From Streptomyces sp. 1-11 (lineage in GTDB: Bacteria > Actinomycetota > Actinomycetes > Streptomycetales > Streptomycetaceae), in contig NZ_BJTV01000008.1 of assembly GCF_007176755.1 (NCBI RefSeq), forward strand, positions 310,001 through 374,000: a stretch of 64,000 nt of DNA, given 5' to 3'. A model generated the notes under the pieces. That model did not search any database. It was not told where the DNA came from and worked only from the letters and a program-made list of their open reading frames with translations. The position numbers were made by a program, and so were the translations under genes. This document shows positions 16,684 to 25,453 of the stretch, one piece after another (the first letter of the stretch is position 1; each line of letters opens with the position of its first letter).

Positions 16684-19281
16684 TCAGGACAGGATCTCGA
16701 CGTAACCGCCGGCCCCGTGCACACGGATCCGCTGCCCGTCGCTGATCAGCCGGGTGGCCCGCTCCACACCCACCACGGCGGGCAGGCCGTACTCCCGGGC
16801 GATGACCGCGCCGTGCGTCATCAGGCCGCCCACCTCCGTCACCAGGGCCGCGATGCCGACGAACAGGGGCGACCAGCTGGGGTCCGTGTAGGCCGTGACC
16901 AGGATGTCACCCGCTTCGAGGTCGGCGTCGGCGATGTCGAGGACGACGCGGGCCCTGCCCTCCACGGTCCCGGCGGACACCGGCAGGCCGATGAGGGCAC
17001 CGGCCGGCGCGTCGTCGCGGTGGTAGGCCCCGCTGAGGCACTCGCCGTCCGACGTCAGCACCCGGGGCGGCGTCAGCGCCAGGTACGACCGGAACTCGTC
17101 CTTGCGCCGCTGGATGAGCCGGTGATCCACCCGGTTCGAGCGCACGACGTCGTGGAACTCCTGGAACGTCAGGTGGAAGACGTCCTCCCGCTCGCGGAGC
17201 ACACCGGCCCGCATCAGGCGCCCGGCCTCCTCGAGCAAGGCCTGCTTGTAGACGAAGTAGCGGCTGACGATGCCGTACTTCGGGTACTCCCGGTACCCGA
17301 TGAAGGTCCGCACCCGGTCGATCATCCGCCTGGTCTCGTCGGCCTTCCGCTCCCCGTCCGGCAGGTCCCGCAGGCGGGACAGCACCTCCTGCTCCTTCTT
17401 CAGCGCCTCCAGCCGCCCCTGCTCGAAGCGCCGTGCCGCGGCGCCCGGCTCGAAGTTCCTGACGTTGTCCAGGATCACGGGCACCAGCGCGGAGGGGTGC
17501 TCGCGCCAGCGCGGCCTCGTGATGTCGATCTCGCCGACGCAGCGCATGCCGTACCGGTCGAGGTAGCCCTCGATGGCGTCGCGTGCCTCGGTTCCGCCCG
17601 GGAGCCGCGGCAGCTCCTCCAGGAAGCCGTCGTCGCCGACGCCCCGTAGGAAGGCGACCACCTGCGCATGCGGGCGGATGGCGTCCGCCACGTCGAGCAG
17701 TGCCAGACCCATCTCCGAAGTGACGTTGCCGGGGGCCGACAGCGTGAGCGTGTCGGCCGCGTTCTTCTCGCCGAGCCACTCGTGAAGCTTGTCGTTCAGC
17801 CACCACGTGGCCTCCATCCCGGCCATGATCGCCTGGATGTTCAGCGGATCACCGAGGATCCGCTTGTGCTCCTCGAAGGCCTCCAGCAGGAAGTCGAACA
17901 GCGCCGGCCCGCTCTTGCCCTCGATGCCGCGCCGCAGGGCGGCGACGGACTCCTCGCTGCGCTCGATCAGCTTGGTCACGACGGCCGGATCGGTGTCGAC
18001 CGGGGCCGGGGCGGCGCCGGCCGGCGTCCGGCCGGGAACCGCGTCCGGGAGCGAGGGGACGAAGCCGTCGCGGGCCAGCAGCGTCTCCAACGCGTCCCTG
18101 GTCAGCGGATCGGACCTGCCCACGATGTCCAGAAGTGCGGCGCGGCCGGCGGGCGAGGCCAGACGCCGGGTGGCGTCGACGAACAGCCTCCCGCCGGCCG
18201 CCGGCATCTCCGCCATGGCCGTGAGCTGCCACATGGACAGCCCCAGCGGCTTCATGGGGTCGGTCATCATCTGCTGGTGACCGACGGAGAGGTACACGTG
18301 GTTCTCCTGGTCAGCCGCCTCCGGGACGGGGAACAGCGTGGTGATCGGCCGGCTCTGCACGATGTGGAAGCCGTCGTCGTCCAGGCACCACTCGATGTCC
18401 TGCGGCCGCCCGAAGTGCGCCTCGATCCGCCGCCCGAGCCGCACGAGCCGGAGGACCTGAGCATGCGTCAGCGCCGGCCGCTCCTGCCGCCGCGGGTCGA
18501 CCACCACGTCCCGCGTACCGCCGCCCGGCAGGGCCTCGACGGCGCGCCGCTTGGCGGAGACCGTCTCGGCGACGACCTCGCCGTCCCGCACCTTGAAGAC
18601 GTCCGGGTTCACCAGGCCGGAGACCAGCGCCTCGCCGAGCCCGAAACCGCCGTCCACGGTGGCGGTCCTCCGGTCGCCCGAGACCGGGTCGGCGGTGAAC
18701 AGGACGCCGGACACCTGCGGGAAGACCATGCGCTGCACCACCACGGCCATGTGCACCGCGCGGTCGTCGATGCCGTTGCGGCGGCGGTAGCCGACGGCCC
18801 GTTCGGTGAACAGCGAGGCCCAGCACCGGCTGACGTGCCGAAGGACCGCCGCGGGCCCCACGACGTTCAGATAGGTGTCCTGCTGGCCGGCGAAGGAGGC
18901 CGTCGGCAGGTCCTCCGCCGTCGCGCTGGACCGGACGGCGTAGGCGGCCTGTTCGCCGTGGCGCACGAGCGCCCCGGTGATCTCCGCCGCGAGATCGCCG
19001 GGAACGGTGACCTCCTCGACGGCCCGGCGGATCCGCGCGCTGAGCGTCCGGATCCCCTCCCGGTCGTCCGGGTCGAGGCGCGACAGCCGTTCGAGGTGGG
19101 CCTCGACGTCCGGCGCCTGCGCCATGACGCGCCGGAAGGCGTCCGTCGTCACACAGAAGCCGGCCGGCACGCGGAGGCCGGTGATGCGCGACAGTCCGCC
19201 CAGGTTCGCGGCCTTGCCGCCGACCGCGCCGGCCTGCCCCTCGTCGACCTCTCGAAGATCCAGCACGTACTGCCCGGTCAT
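16684..19281 (-). CDS. rph: Rifampin phosphotransferase (rifamycin-inactivating)
   Basis: The 865-residue product matches the RPH family, which phosphorylates the C21 hydroxyl of rifamycins using ATP, releasing AMP and Pi. Three domains are visible: an ATP-grasp domain (1-320; GGKAANLGGLS, YAVRSSATAEDLPTASFAGQ), a rifamycin-binding domain (about 325-755) and a C-terminal swivelling phosphohistidine domain (about 770-865) with catalytic His823 in EVGGLMTHGAVIAREYGLPA. Length and order equal characterised RPHs and differ from PEP synthase, which lacks the central drug-binding part. ATG 19281 has GGGAG 5 bp upstream; GTG 19293 is possible. A perfect rifamycin-associated element lies 113 bp upstream, which strongly supports the call and indicates rifamycin-inducible expression. 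Confidence 0.93.
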   Translation of the reverse strand: MTGQYVLDLREVDEGQAGAVGGKAANLGGLSRITGLRVPAGFCVTTDAFRRVMAQAPDVEAHLERLSRLDPDDREGIRTLSARIRRAVEEVTVPGDLAAEITGALVRHGEQAAYAVRSSATAEDLPTASFAGQQDTYLNVVGPAAVLRHVSRCWASLFTERAVGYRRRNGIDDRAVHMAVVVQRMVFPQVSGVLFTADPVSGDRRTATVDGGFGLGEALVSGLVNPDVFKVRDGEVVAETVSAKRRAVEALPGGGTRDVVVDPRRQERPALTHAQVLRLVRLGRRIEAHFGRPQDIEWCLDDDGFHIVQSRPITTLFPVPEAADQENHVYLSVGHQQMMTDPMKPLGLSMWQLTAMAEMPAAGGRLFVDATRRLASPAGRAALLDIVGRSDPLTRDALETLLARDGFVPSLPDAVPGRTPAGAAPAPVDTDPAVVTKLIERSEESVAALRRGIEGKSGPALFDFLLEAFEEHKRILGDPLNIQAIMAGMEATWWLNDKLHEWLGEKNAADTLTLSAPGNVTSEMGLALLDVADAIRPHAQVVAFLRGVGDDGFLEELPRLPGGTEARDAIEGYLDRYGMRCVGEIDITRPRWREHPSALVPVILDNVRNFEPGAAARRFEQGRLEALKKEQEVLSRLRDLPDGERKADETRRMIDRVRTFIGYREYPKYGIVSRYFVYKQALLEEAGRLMRAGVLREREDVFHLTFQEFHDVVRSNRVDHRLIQRRKDEFRSYLALTPPRVLTSDGECLSGAYHRDDAPAGALIGLPVSAGTVEGRARVVLDIADADLEAGDILVTAYTDPSWSPLFVGIAALVTEVGGLMTHGAVIAREYGLPAVVGVERATRLISDGQRIRVHGAGGYVEILS

Positions 19282-19394
19282 CGCATCTCCCACTACCGCC
19301 TCGACGTCACCTCACCCCCGTGCGGCGGCCACGACACACGTCGCGTCCCGTTTTCGCAGGTAGTGGGCTCGGCCGACGATTGTGCGCCAGACCC

Positions 19395-19414
19395 GGGGCC
19401 TTGCCGCAAGCCCC
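19395..19414 (-). promoter_or_regulatory. Rifamycin-associated element (RAE)
   Basis: Read on the minus strand, towards rph, the sequence is GGGGCTTGCGGCAAGGCCCC, which to my recollection is identical to the conserved RAE found before rph, arr and helR genes in actinobacteria. It mediates induction by rifamycins. A TATAGC hexamer lies just upstream on the same strand (about 19424-19429), a possible -10 element. Confidence 0.9.
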
Positions 19415-19437
19415 CCGGTGCGCTATAAGTTGAGAGT

Positions 19438-19461
19438 GGCAAGGAGAGACGACTCCTTGCC
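19438..19461. repeat. Stem-loop between metal ATPase and rph
   Basis: GGCAAGGAG and CTCCTTGCC flank a 6-nt loop. On the plus strand it is followed by TTCTTCTTTT, making an intrinsic-terminator shape against transcription coming from the rph side. On the minus strand it separates the upstream ATPase transcript from the rph promoter. Confidence 0.5.
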
Positions 19462-19571
19462 TTCTTCTTTTGCCGAACCGCCTGGGGCCAAGGCTGCTTC
19501 AGCGGACGCCGCCGAACTGAACTTGGCGGACGTGACCGACCCGTTCCGTCCAAGGGCAGTGAGCATCGCCG

Positions 19572-21896
19572 TCAGGGCGTCAGGCTGAAGTAGTTCTCCT
19601 CCTCCTGGATGAAATGCAGGCGGAGCACGCTGTGCAGGCCGTAGAGACAGGCCCGCAGGTCGTCGAGTTGCCCGGGCTGCAAGCCGCCTTCGGCGTCGGC
19701 GAGTTGCAGGTGGGTGCCGATACGACGGGCGAGACGGTGGATCTCCGTGTGGGCGCGGCTCATCGTGGCGGTGGTCTCCGGGCCACCCAAGGCGGCGGCC
19801 AAGGCCGGGTAGAGATCGTTTTCCTCGGCCTGTTCATGGGGCAGAAGGCGTTCCTCCAGCAGGCGGTCGACGTGGCGCACTGTCCGCAGGGCGTCCGGGC
19901 CCGTGGTGTCGCTGAGCAGGTCAGCGGCTTGGCGGACGGCTTCGACGACGTCGCGCAGGTCGTCGTGTTCGCCGGCGAAGCGATGGAGGAGCTGTTGTGT
20001 GGCTGGTTCGACGCACACCCGGGCGCTGCGGTCCAGGCGCAGGGCGCGCAGGGCGTTGAGGATGACGGTGACGTCGATGCCCTCCTGGAGCAGGGCGCCG
20101 GCGGCGGGTGGGAGCAGGCCGAAGGCGGCGGCGACCATGGCGGCCAGCGACATGGTCATGCCGGCCAGGGCGCTCTGCACAGCGATGTGCCGGGCTCGGA
20201 CGGCGATGACGGAGGCGTCGGCGAGGTGGTCGACGCGGTCGGTGGTCAGAATGACGTCGGCGGCTTCGGAGGAAGCGCTGGAGCCGCGGGCTCCCATGGC
20301 CACGCCGACGTCGGCGGCGGCGAGGGCGGGCGCGTCGTTGACGCCGTCGCCGACCATGACGGTGACCGCACGTTCGCGTTCGGCCCGGACGGCGGCGACC
20401 TTGTCGGCGGGGGACTGGCGGGCGTGAAGGTCGTCCAGGCCGAGGACGGCGGCGATCTCCTGGGCCGGCTCGGCGCGGTCACCGGTGAGCATCAGCACGC
20501 GCCGGATTCCGGCTTGGCGCAGGCGCCTGATGGTGCGCGGCGCGTCGGTGCGCAGCGGGTCACGCAGCAGCACCGCGCCGGTGAGCCGCCCGTCGACCGT
20601 CACCCAGGCGACGGCCGCGCCGTCGAGGGCGGCGCGGTTGTCGGCGGTGCGGGCCCAGCCGGGCAGAGGATGCACGTCGTGTCTGCCGACGCCGACCGTC
20701 GTGGTGCCCACACGGCCGGTGGCTCCGCGGCCTGGTTCCTCGGTGACGTCGTGTGCCGGCAGCAGCGGCAGGCGGCGGGCGTGGGCCTCGTCGGTCAGGG
20801 CCTGGGCCAGGACGTGGGGCGAGTACTGGTCGACGGAAGCGGCCAGCGTGAGCACCTCGTCGGGGGTTCTGCCGGGTGCGGCGGCGATGTCCAGGACCCG
20901 GGGGCGGCCGGTGGTGAGGGTGCCGGTCTTGTCGAGGACCAGAGTGCGGGCGCGGCCGAGGGTCTCCAGGGCGGCGCCGTCCCGGACCACCACGCCCTGG
21001 CGGGCCGCGCGGGACAGACCGGAGACGATCGCGACAGGCGCGGCCAGCAGCAGTGGGCAGGGGGTGGCGACGACCAGCACGGCCACCGCCCGCACCGCCG
21101 ACCCGCTGATGAGCCAGGCCAGACCCGCCACGGCCAGCGACAGGGGGAGGAACCAGGCCGCGTAGCGGTCCGCCAGGCGGACGACCGGTGCGTTCTGGGC
21201 GCCCGCCTGGCGCGCGAGGCGCACGATCTCGGCGTAGGTGCTGTCCTGCTCGGTGGCGGTGGCGCGCAGGTCGAAAGCGCTGCCGGCGTTGACGCCGCCG
21301 CTGCGCACACTGTCCCCCGCGATGCGTTCGACGTGCAGGGACTCGCCGGTCAGCACGGACTCGTCGAGCAGCGCGCTGCCACTGTCGACGCGCCCGTCGA
21401 CCGGCACCACCTCGCCGGGGCCGACGACCAGCAGGTCTCCGATGCCGACTTCCGCCAGGGACACCGTGTCGATCCGGTCGCCGGTGCGACGGCGGGCCGA
21501 GCGGGGGGCGTGCTCCAGAAGATGGCGCAGATCGTGCGAGGCGCGGCGTTCGGCGGCCGCGTCCAGCCAGCGGCCCGTGGACAGCATCAGCGCGATCAGC
21601 GCCCCGGCCAGGTACTCCCTCGTCGCCAGGGTCCCTGCCAGCGCGAGGACCGCGATCAAGTCGACTCCGGCCCGGCCGCGCCGCAACGCGTCGACCATCC
21701 AGGCCGTCGCCGGCACGATCGCGATCACCGTGCCAGCCGCCCAGAATCCGCCGGCCGACGCCCTCGCCCCGGCCAGCCACGCGATGCCGCCTGCGATCAA
21801 GGCGGCGGCTGTGAGGGCGAGCAGTACCGGCTCCACCCACCGCCGGGTGACTCCGGGAGTTTGCCCCGGCCCGGGCTCACCGTTCGACCTGTCCAC
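19572..21896 (-). CDS. P1B-5-type metal-transporting ATPase with C-terminal hemerythrin domain
   Basis: A 774-residue heavy-metal P-type ATPase. The transmembrane metal motif is TPCP (T278-P281) rather than CPC, the actuator loop has TGES, the phosphorylation site is D322 in DKTGT, and the hinge is MVGDGVNDAPAL. Residues from about 627 form a hemerythrin-like four-helix domain with a regular set of ligand candidates: GEHDDL, VRHVDRLLEERLLPHEQAEE, RAHTEIHRL and LHSVLRLHFIQEEE. TPC plus hemerythrin defines subgroup P1B-5, whose member Nia from Sinorhizobium responds to Ni and Fe. An N-terminal CxxC domain is absent. This ATPase therefore probably exports Fe or Ni with di-iron or O2/redox sensing at the tail. 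It lies upstream of rph on the same strand, apparently as a separate unit. Confidence 0.9.
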   Translation of the reverse strand: MDRSNGEPGPGQTPGVTRRWVEPVLLALTAAALIAGGIAWLAGARASAGGFWAAGTVIAIVPATAWMVDALRRGRAGVDLIAVLALAGTLATREYLAGALIALMLSTGRWLDAAAERRASHDLRHLLEHAPRSARRRTGDRIDTVSLAEVGIGDLLVVGPGEVVPVDGRVDSGSALLDESVLTGESLHVERIAGDSVRSGGVNAGSAFDLRATATEQDSTYAEIVRLARQAGAQNAPVVRLADRYAAWFLPLSLAVAGLAWLISGSAVRAVAVLVVATPCPLLLAAPVAIVSGLSRAARQGVVVRDGAALETLGRARTLVLDKTGTLTTGRPRVLDIAAAPGRTPDEVLTLAASVDQYSPHVLAQALTDEAHARRLPLLPAHDVTEEPGRGATGRVGTTTVGVGRHDVHPLPGWARTADNRAALDGAAVAWVTVDGRLTGAVLLRDPLRTDAPRTIRRLRQAGIRRVLMLTGDRAEPAQEIAAVLGLDDLHARQSPADKVAAVRAERERAVTVMVGDGVNDAPALAAADVGVAMGARGSSASSEAADVILTTDRVDHLADASVIAVRARHIAVQSALAGMTMSLAAMVAAAFGLLPPAAGALLQEGIDVTVILNALRALRLDRSARVCVEPATQQLLHRFAGEHDDLRDVVEAVRQAADLLSDTTGPDALRTVRHVDRLLEERLLPHEQAEENDLYPALAAALGGPETTATMSRAHTEIHRLARRIGTHLQLADAEGGLQPGQLDDLRACLYGLHSVLRLHFIQEEENYFSLTP

Positions 21897-22266
21897 CTTT
21901 CAGCCCCGTCCCGCATGTCGGGTGCCATTCGTTCCTTCACCATGACAGCGGCCCGTCCGGTGAGCACGCCAGGGCCCTTCGGCCTCAGCCGTCGGCCCTT
22001 CGCGCCGGGCAGACGGCGGTCGCCGACGACAGTCGTACGGCGCCGGGCTGCGCGCGCACCCCCTGTCCGGAGCTCGTAGCCTCGGTCCACGGCGAAAGCC
22101 ACGGCGCCGTCTTCATCGCACTGCCCGCACTGGTCATCGTGCTGGTGGGCGTGCTCCGACCCTGCACCGCCGTAGCGGCGCGGGGCTGCTGGCGCACGAT
22201 TGGGTCACATGACCGGGTGGAACATACTGACCTGTCGGCACGGTCCGGTCGGGCAGTGGGGGAGAC
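21897..22266. other. Divergent intergenic region, ATPase/kinase
   Basis: This 370-bp gap separates two divergent genes and must hold both promoters. I see no tRNA, strong palindrome or convincing small gene. One frame over 22090-22160 encodes a hydrophobic stretch (AVFIALPALVIVLVGVLRP) but lacks a start codon and ribosome site, so it could be a gene remnant or chance. Confidence 0.4.
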
Positions 22267-24780
22267 GTGGTGAAGTGGCTGCGCGGACGGCGCGAGGAGA
22301 CGGCACAAGCGAGCGAGCGGGAGACCGCACGGCTGCGGGAGGACAGCAAAGCGGCTGAGCTGGCCGGACGCCGGGGCCGTGCGAGCGAGGCCGCCGAACG
22401 CTACACGACCCTGGTCGCGGAAGGCGAACGCCTCCTGGGGCCCCAGGACACCGACACGCTGGCGCTGCGTCACCAACTGGCACACTGGACCGGCGAGGCC
22501 GGGCAACCGGAGACCGCGGTGCGGCTGTTCGCCGCTCTGATGGCCGACCGGGAGCGGATCCAGGGACCGCACCACCCCGACACCGAACTGGCCCGGCACC
22601 AACTCGCCCACTGGCACGGCCGGGCCGGCCGGCCCGAGGAGGCCGTACGCCGCTACGAGAGCATGCGCCGGTCCGCCGAACGGGCCGGCCGTACCGAGAC
22701 GGCGCTCACCCTGCTGTGCGAGATCGGGTACTGGCAGCAGAAGAGCGGTGACAACGCCGCCGCGCTGCGCTCGTTCTCCGAGGTGCTCCAGACCGCGCAG
22801 CAGGAGCTGGGTCCCGGTCACCAGCTCGTCACCGTCGCCCGCCAGCGGTACGCCGAGGTCGCCGGCCGGCTGCCGTTCGGCAGCGAGGGCGGCGACGACG
22901 GGCTGCGGGACCTGCTCGCGACGGCTGCCGCGGTCGAGGCAGCCGGGGACTCACCGCGCGCATGCCGGATGTACGCGGAGGTGGCCACCCGGTCCGAGCA
23001 GCTCTACGGGGCAGGCAGTGCCCAGGCCCTGTCCGCGTACGTCGCGCAAGCGAGGGCGGCGGCGCGGGCGGAGGACCACACGACGGCCGCCGACTGCTTC
23101 GGCAAGGTGCTCGCATGCATGGAGAGCCAGGGCCGGGGGCCGGGGACACCTGAGTACGACACCCTGCGGGCTCACCGTGACCAGCTGGTGCGCACGACCC
23201 GCCGCACGGTGGTCCGCGTCGCACGGCGGGTGGCGGAGCTGCTGGGCGACCAGACGCAGGCCGCACCCGATGCGGCGTGCGTGATCCTGGCCCGCGAGAA
23301 CGGCGCCCCCTACGCGAATTGCCTCGCCGTCGTGAACGACGTCCCGGACGACGTGAGCTGGCGCGAGGGGACGCCGGAGCAATGGGCGGAGGTGCTGGCG
23401 GACCTGGCCGGTCAGGACTGGGAGGCGACGGCCCTGTGCTTCGCCCGCGACGACCCCCGTCCGGCCCCCGAAGAGGCGGCCCTGTGCGAACGGTTCGGCC
23501 TGCCGGGCGTCGTCATGTCCCGGCTCGACGAAGAGCGCGTCCAGATGCAGGCATACGTCTTCCATGACGGCGAGGCGCAGGCGGCTGCGTTCGTGGTGGT
23601 GGACGAGGGGGAGGGAACGAGGGAGGACGGGCGGAACCCGGCCGGGACGGTGGACGAGCGGGCAGGTGGGAGGGACGAACCTGAGCCGGCCGTTCAGACG
23701 GACGAACCGGAACCGGCCGGGATGACGGAGGAGTCGCGGCTGCCCGGTGCCGCCACGGCACCGACCCCTCCCGGGGACCGGATCGCGCTGCATCCGCAGG
23801 CGGAGGCGATCGGGAGCTGGCGTCGGCCGGAGCGGGCACGCCCCGCCGACGGGCCGGAGCGGCCCGGGGCCTTCGGCCCGTACGAGGTGCTCGAACGCGT
23901 CGGCGAGGGCGGCTTCGGGCGGGTGTACCTCTGCCAGGATCCCGATGGACTGATGGTGGCGGTCAAGACGCTGCACGCGCACCTCGCCGCGGCACCCACG
24001 ATCAGGCGCGGCTTCGCACACGAGGTGAGGGCGGCCCAGCGGGTCGGCGGACGGTTCACCGTGCCGGTGATCGCCGCGGACCCGGACGGCCCGGTCCCGT
24101 GGATGGCGGTCCCGTACGTGGCGGCGCCCTCGTTGCAGGAGCTCACCGACCGCTGCGGGCCGTTGGACGACGGCCTGGTGCGCGTGCTGGGGGCGGGCAT
24201 CGCCGTCGCCCTGAGCGCCATCCACGCCGAGGGGATCGTCCACCTCGACCTCAAACCGGCCAACGTGCTGCTCACCGAGGACGGCCCACGCGTCATCGAC
24301 TTCGGCATCGCGCAGATCGAGCGGATCACCGAGCCCCGGCGCGGCTTCACCGGCACATACGCCTACGCCTCCCCGGAGCAGTTGCGTGAGCAGCGTTCCT
24401 TCACCCCGGCCAGCGACATCTTCTCCCTGGGCACCCTCATCGCCCGGCTGATGCTGGGCCGCAGTCCCTGGGGTGGGGACACGCCGACCGTGGTCGCGGC
24501 CATCCGCTCCGGCACACCGGATCTCGTCGGGCTCCCCGAAGACCTCGCGGCGGTGGTCCGCTCATGCCTCCACCCCGACCCGGACCGGCGCCCCGCGGCC
24601 GGTGACGTGGCCGAGGCGCTGGTACCGGGCGCCGGCCACGGAAAGATCAAGGCGCCGGCCCTCTCGGAAGAGGCACGCACCCTGGTGACGGAACGCGCGA
24701 CACGCGCCCACGCGACACTTCCCTACACCCGGGCCCGCAGCTCGTCAGCCGACAGCACACATCACCCGACGACCGGATGA
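22267..24780 (+). CDS. TPR-type helical N-terminus fused to C-terminal Ser/Thr protein kinase
   Basis: The 837-residue protein has no membrane span. Residues about 15-280 form tetratricopeptide-like helical repeats (LRHQLAHWTGEAGQPETAVRLF, then ARHQLAHWHGRAGRPEEAVRRYE). A mixed acidic region follows (about 310-530, including EPEPAVQTDEPEPAG). The kinase spans about 534-790: glycine loop VGEGGFGRVY, VAVKTL lysine, catalytic loop HLDLKPANVLL, VIDFGIA and a TYAYASPEQL activation segment. The catalytic loop reads HLD rather than HRD, so an RD-type control point is missing. Most actinobacterial Pkn proteins put the kinase first and then a membrane anchor, so this order is unusual. The GTG start has GGGGGAGA upstream. 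Substrate unknown. Confidence 0.87.
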   Translation: MVKWLRGRREETAQASERETARLREDSKAAELAGRRGRASEAAERYTTLVAEGERLLGPQDTDTLALRHQLAHWTGEAGQPETAVRLFAALMADRERIQGPHHPDTELARHQLAHWHGRAGRPEEAVRRYESMRRSAERAGRTETALTLLCEIGYWQQKSGDNAAALRSFSEVLQTAQQELGPGHQLVTVARQRYAEVAGRLPFGSEGGDDGLRDLLATAAAVEAAGDSPRACRMYAEVATRSEQLYGAGSAQALSAYVAQARAAARAEDHTTAADCFGKVLACMESQGRGPGTPEYDTLRAHRDQLVRTTRRTVVRVARRVAELLGDQTQAAPDAACVILARENGAPYANCLAVVNDVPDDVSWREGTPEQWAEVLADLAGQDWEATALCFARDDPRPAPEEAALCERFGLPGVVMSRLDEERVQMQAYVFHDGEAQAAAFVVVDEGEGTREDGRNPAGTVDERAGGRDEPEPAVQTDEPEPAGMTEESRLPGAATAPTPPGDRIALHPQAEAIGSWRRPERARPADGPERPGAFGPYEVLERVGEGGFGRVYLCQDPDGLMVAVKTLHAHLAAAPTIRRGFAHEVRAAQRVGGRFTVPVIAADPDGPVPWMAVPYVAAPSLQELTDRCGPLDDGLVRVLGAGIAVALSAIHAEGIVHLDLKPANVLLTEDGPRVIDFGIAQIERITEPRRGFTGTYAYASPEQLREQRSFTPASDIFSLGTLIARLMLGRSPWGGDTPTVVAAIRSGTPDLVGLPEDLAAVVRSCLHPDPDRRPAAGDVAEALVPGAGHGKIKAPALSEEARTLVTERATRAHATLPYTRARSSSADSTHHPTTG

Positions 24781-24861
24781 TCCGTGGTGAGCAGCCCCGC
24801 TGGTCTTCTTCAGGTTCCGCACGGCGGGCGCAGCGGCCAGGTGCTCCGCGCGGCGGGCTGC

Positions 24862-25098
24862 TCAGAACAAGGTGTCGGTGTTCTCGGAGTCCTCGGCGGG
24901 CGCCGGGGCCGGCGTGCGGGGGCGGCGGGGACGCGGGGGCTTCGTGTCCTTCCCGAACAGTGCTTGGGTCCCGCACTCGTCGGGCACGGCGGGCACGGGC
25001 CGGCACACGGCCGCGTCGACCAGGTCGAGCGGGGCGCAGTCATCGAAGTCGGCGCGCTTCATACGGGTCCAGTCGCGGCCCTGGGGTATGGCGGTCAC
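24862..25098 (-). CDS. Small hypothetical protein with Pro/Arg-rich linker
   Basis: Seventy-eight residues: an ordered N-terminal half (MTAIPQGRDWTRMKRADFDD, then CAPLDLVDAAVCRPVPAVPDECG) with three cysteines, a disordered KPPRPRRPRTPAPAPAE linker and a short acidic-hydrophobic end (DSENTDTLF). GTG at 25098 is supported by AGGAGA 6 bp upstream; longer versions lack a site. The three cysteines could bind metal or form disulphides, but the spacing matches no motif I know. It is convergent with the kinase gene, and the 81-bp gap between them holds complementary 9-bp arms (GAGCAGCCC and GGGCTGCTC) far apart. Function unknown. Confidence 0.6.
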   Translation of the reverse strand: MTAIPQGRDWTRMKRADFDDCAPLDLVDAAVCRPVPAVPDECGTQALFGKDTKPPRPRRPRTPAPAPAEDSENTDTLF

Positions 25099-25453
25099 TT
25101 GCGGTCTCCTTTCTGCGCTCGGGGCGAGGCGCGGGCGGCGCTCGCGCCGCACGCCGGGCCGTCTCGCCCCGGCGGCCGTACTGCGGACACGGAACATCGT
25201 CTTCGCTCCGTGCCGGAGCACGGAACCTGGTCGTTGATCGTTTTCCCTCCCGGGGACATCTCACCACCCCTGGCGGCCGGGTGCGAGAGGGAAGGAGGGC
25301 CGTCCTGGAGCGTGAGCGCCGGGCCACCCTGGTTGTCAGGCTCAAGCGTCTGCCGGACTACGGTGTGCGGGTGGAAGATCTTGCGCAGGGGCCGCACAGT
25401 CGTCAGCGGCCACGTCGAACCGTGCTCACCCCCGGCTGGACGGAGGTTTCCGG
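25099..25453. other. Divergent intergenic region with small inverted repeat
   Basis: The 355-bp gap lies between the small hypothetical and the hydrolase gene and holds no convincing gene. An inverted repeat TCCGTGC-CGGA-GCACGGA lies at 25207-25224, followed by a less GC-rich stretch (about 25228-25250) that could carry a promoter. Open frames here lack starts and read as Arg-rich shadows. Confidence 0.45.

Noticed and set aside
16684..19281. Phosphoenolpyruvate synthase
   Set aside because: The length and ATP-grasp/His-domain order are shared, but the central region and the RAE upstream fit rifampin phosphotransferase; a PEP-binding TIM barrel is absent.
22020..22264. Hydrophobic peptide AVFIALPALVIVLVGVLRP in the gap before the kinase
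   Set aside because: No start codon or ribosome site and poor coding character; at most a remnant.
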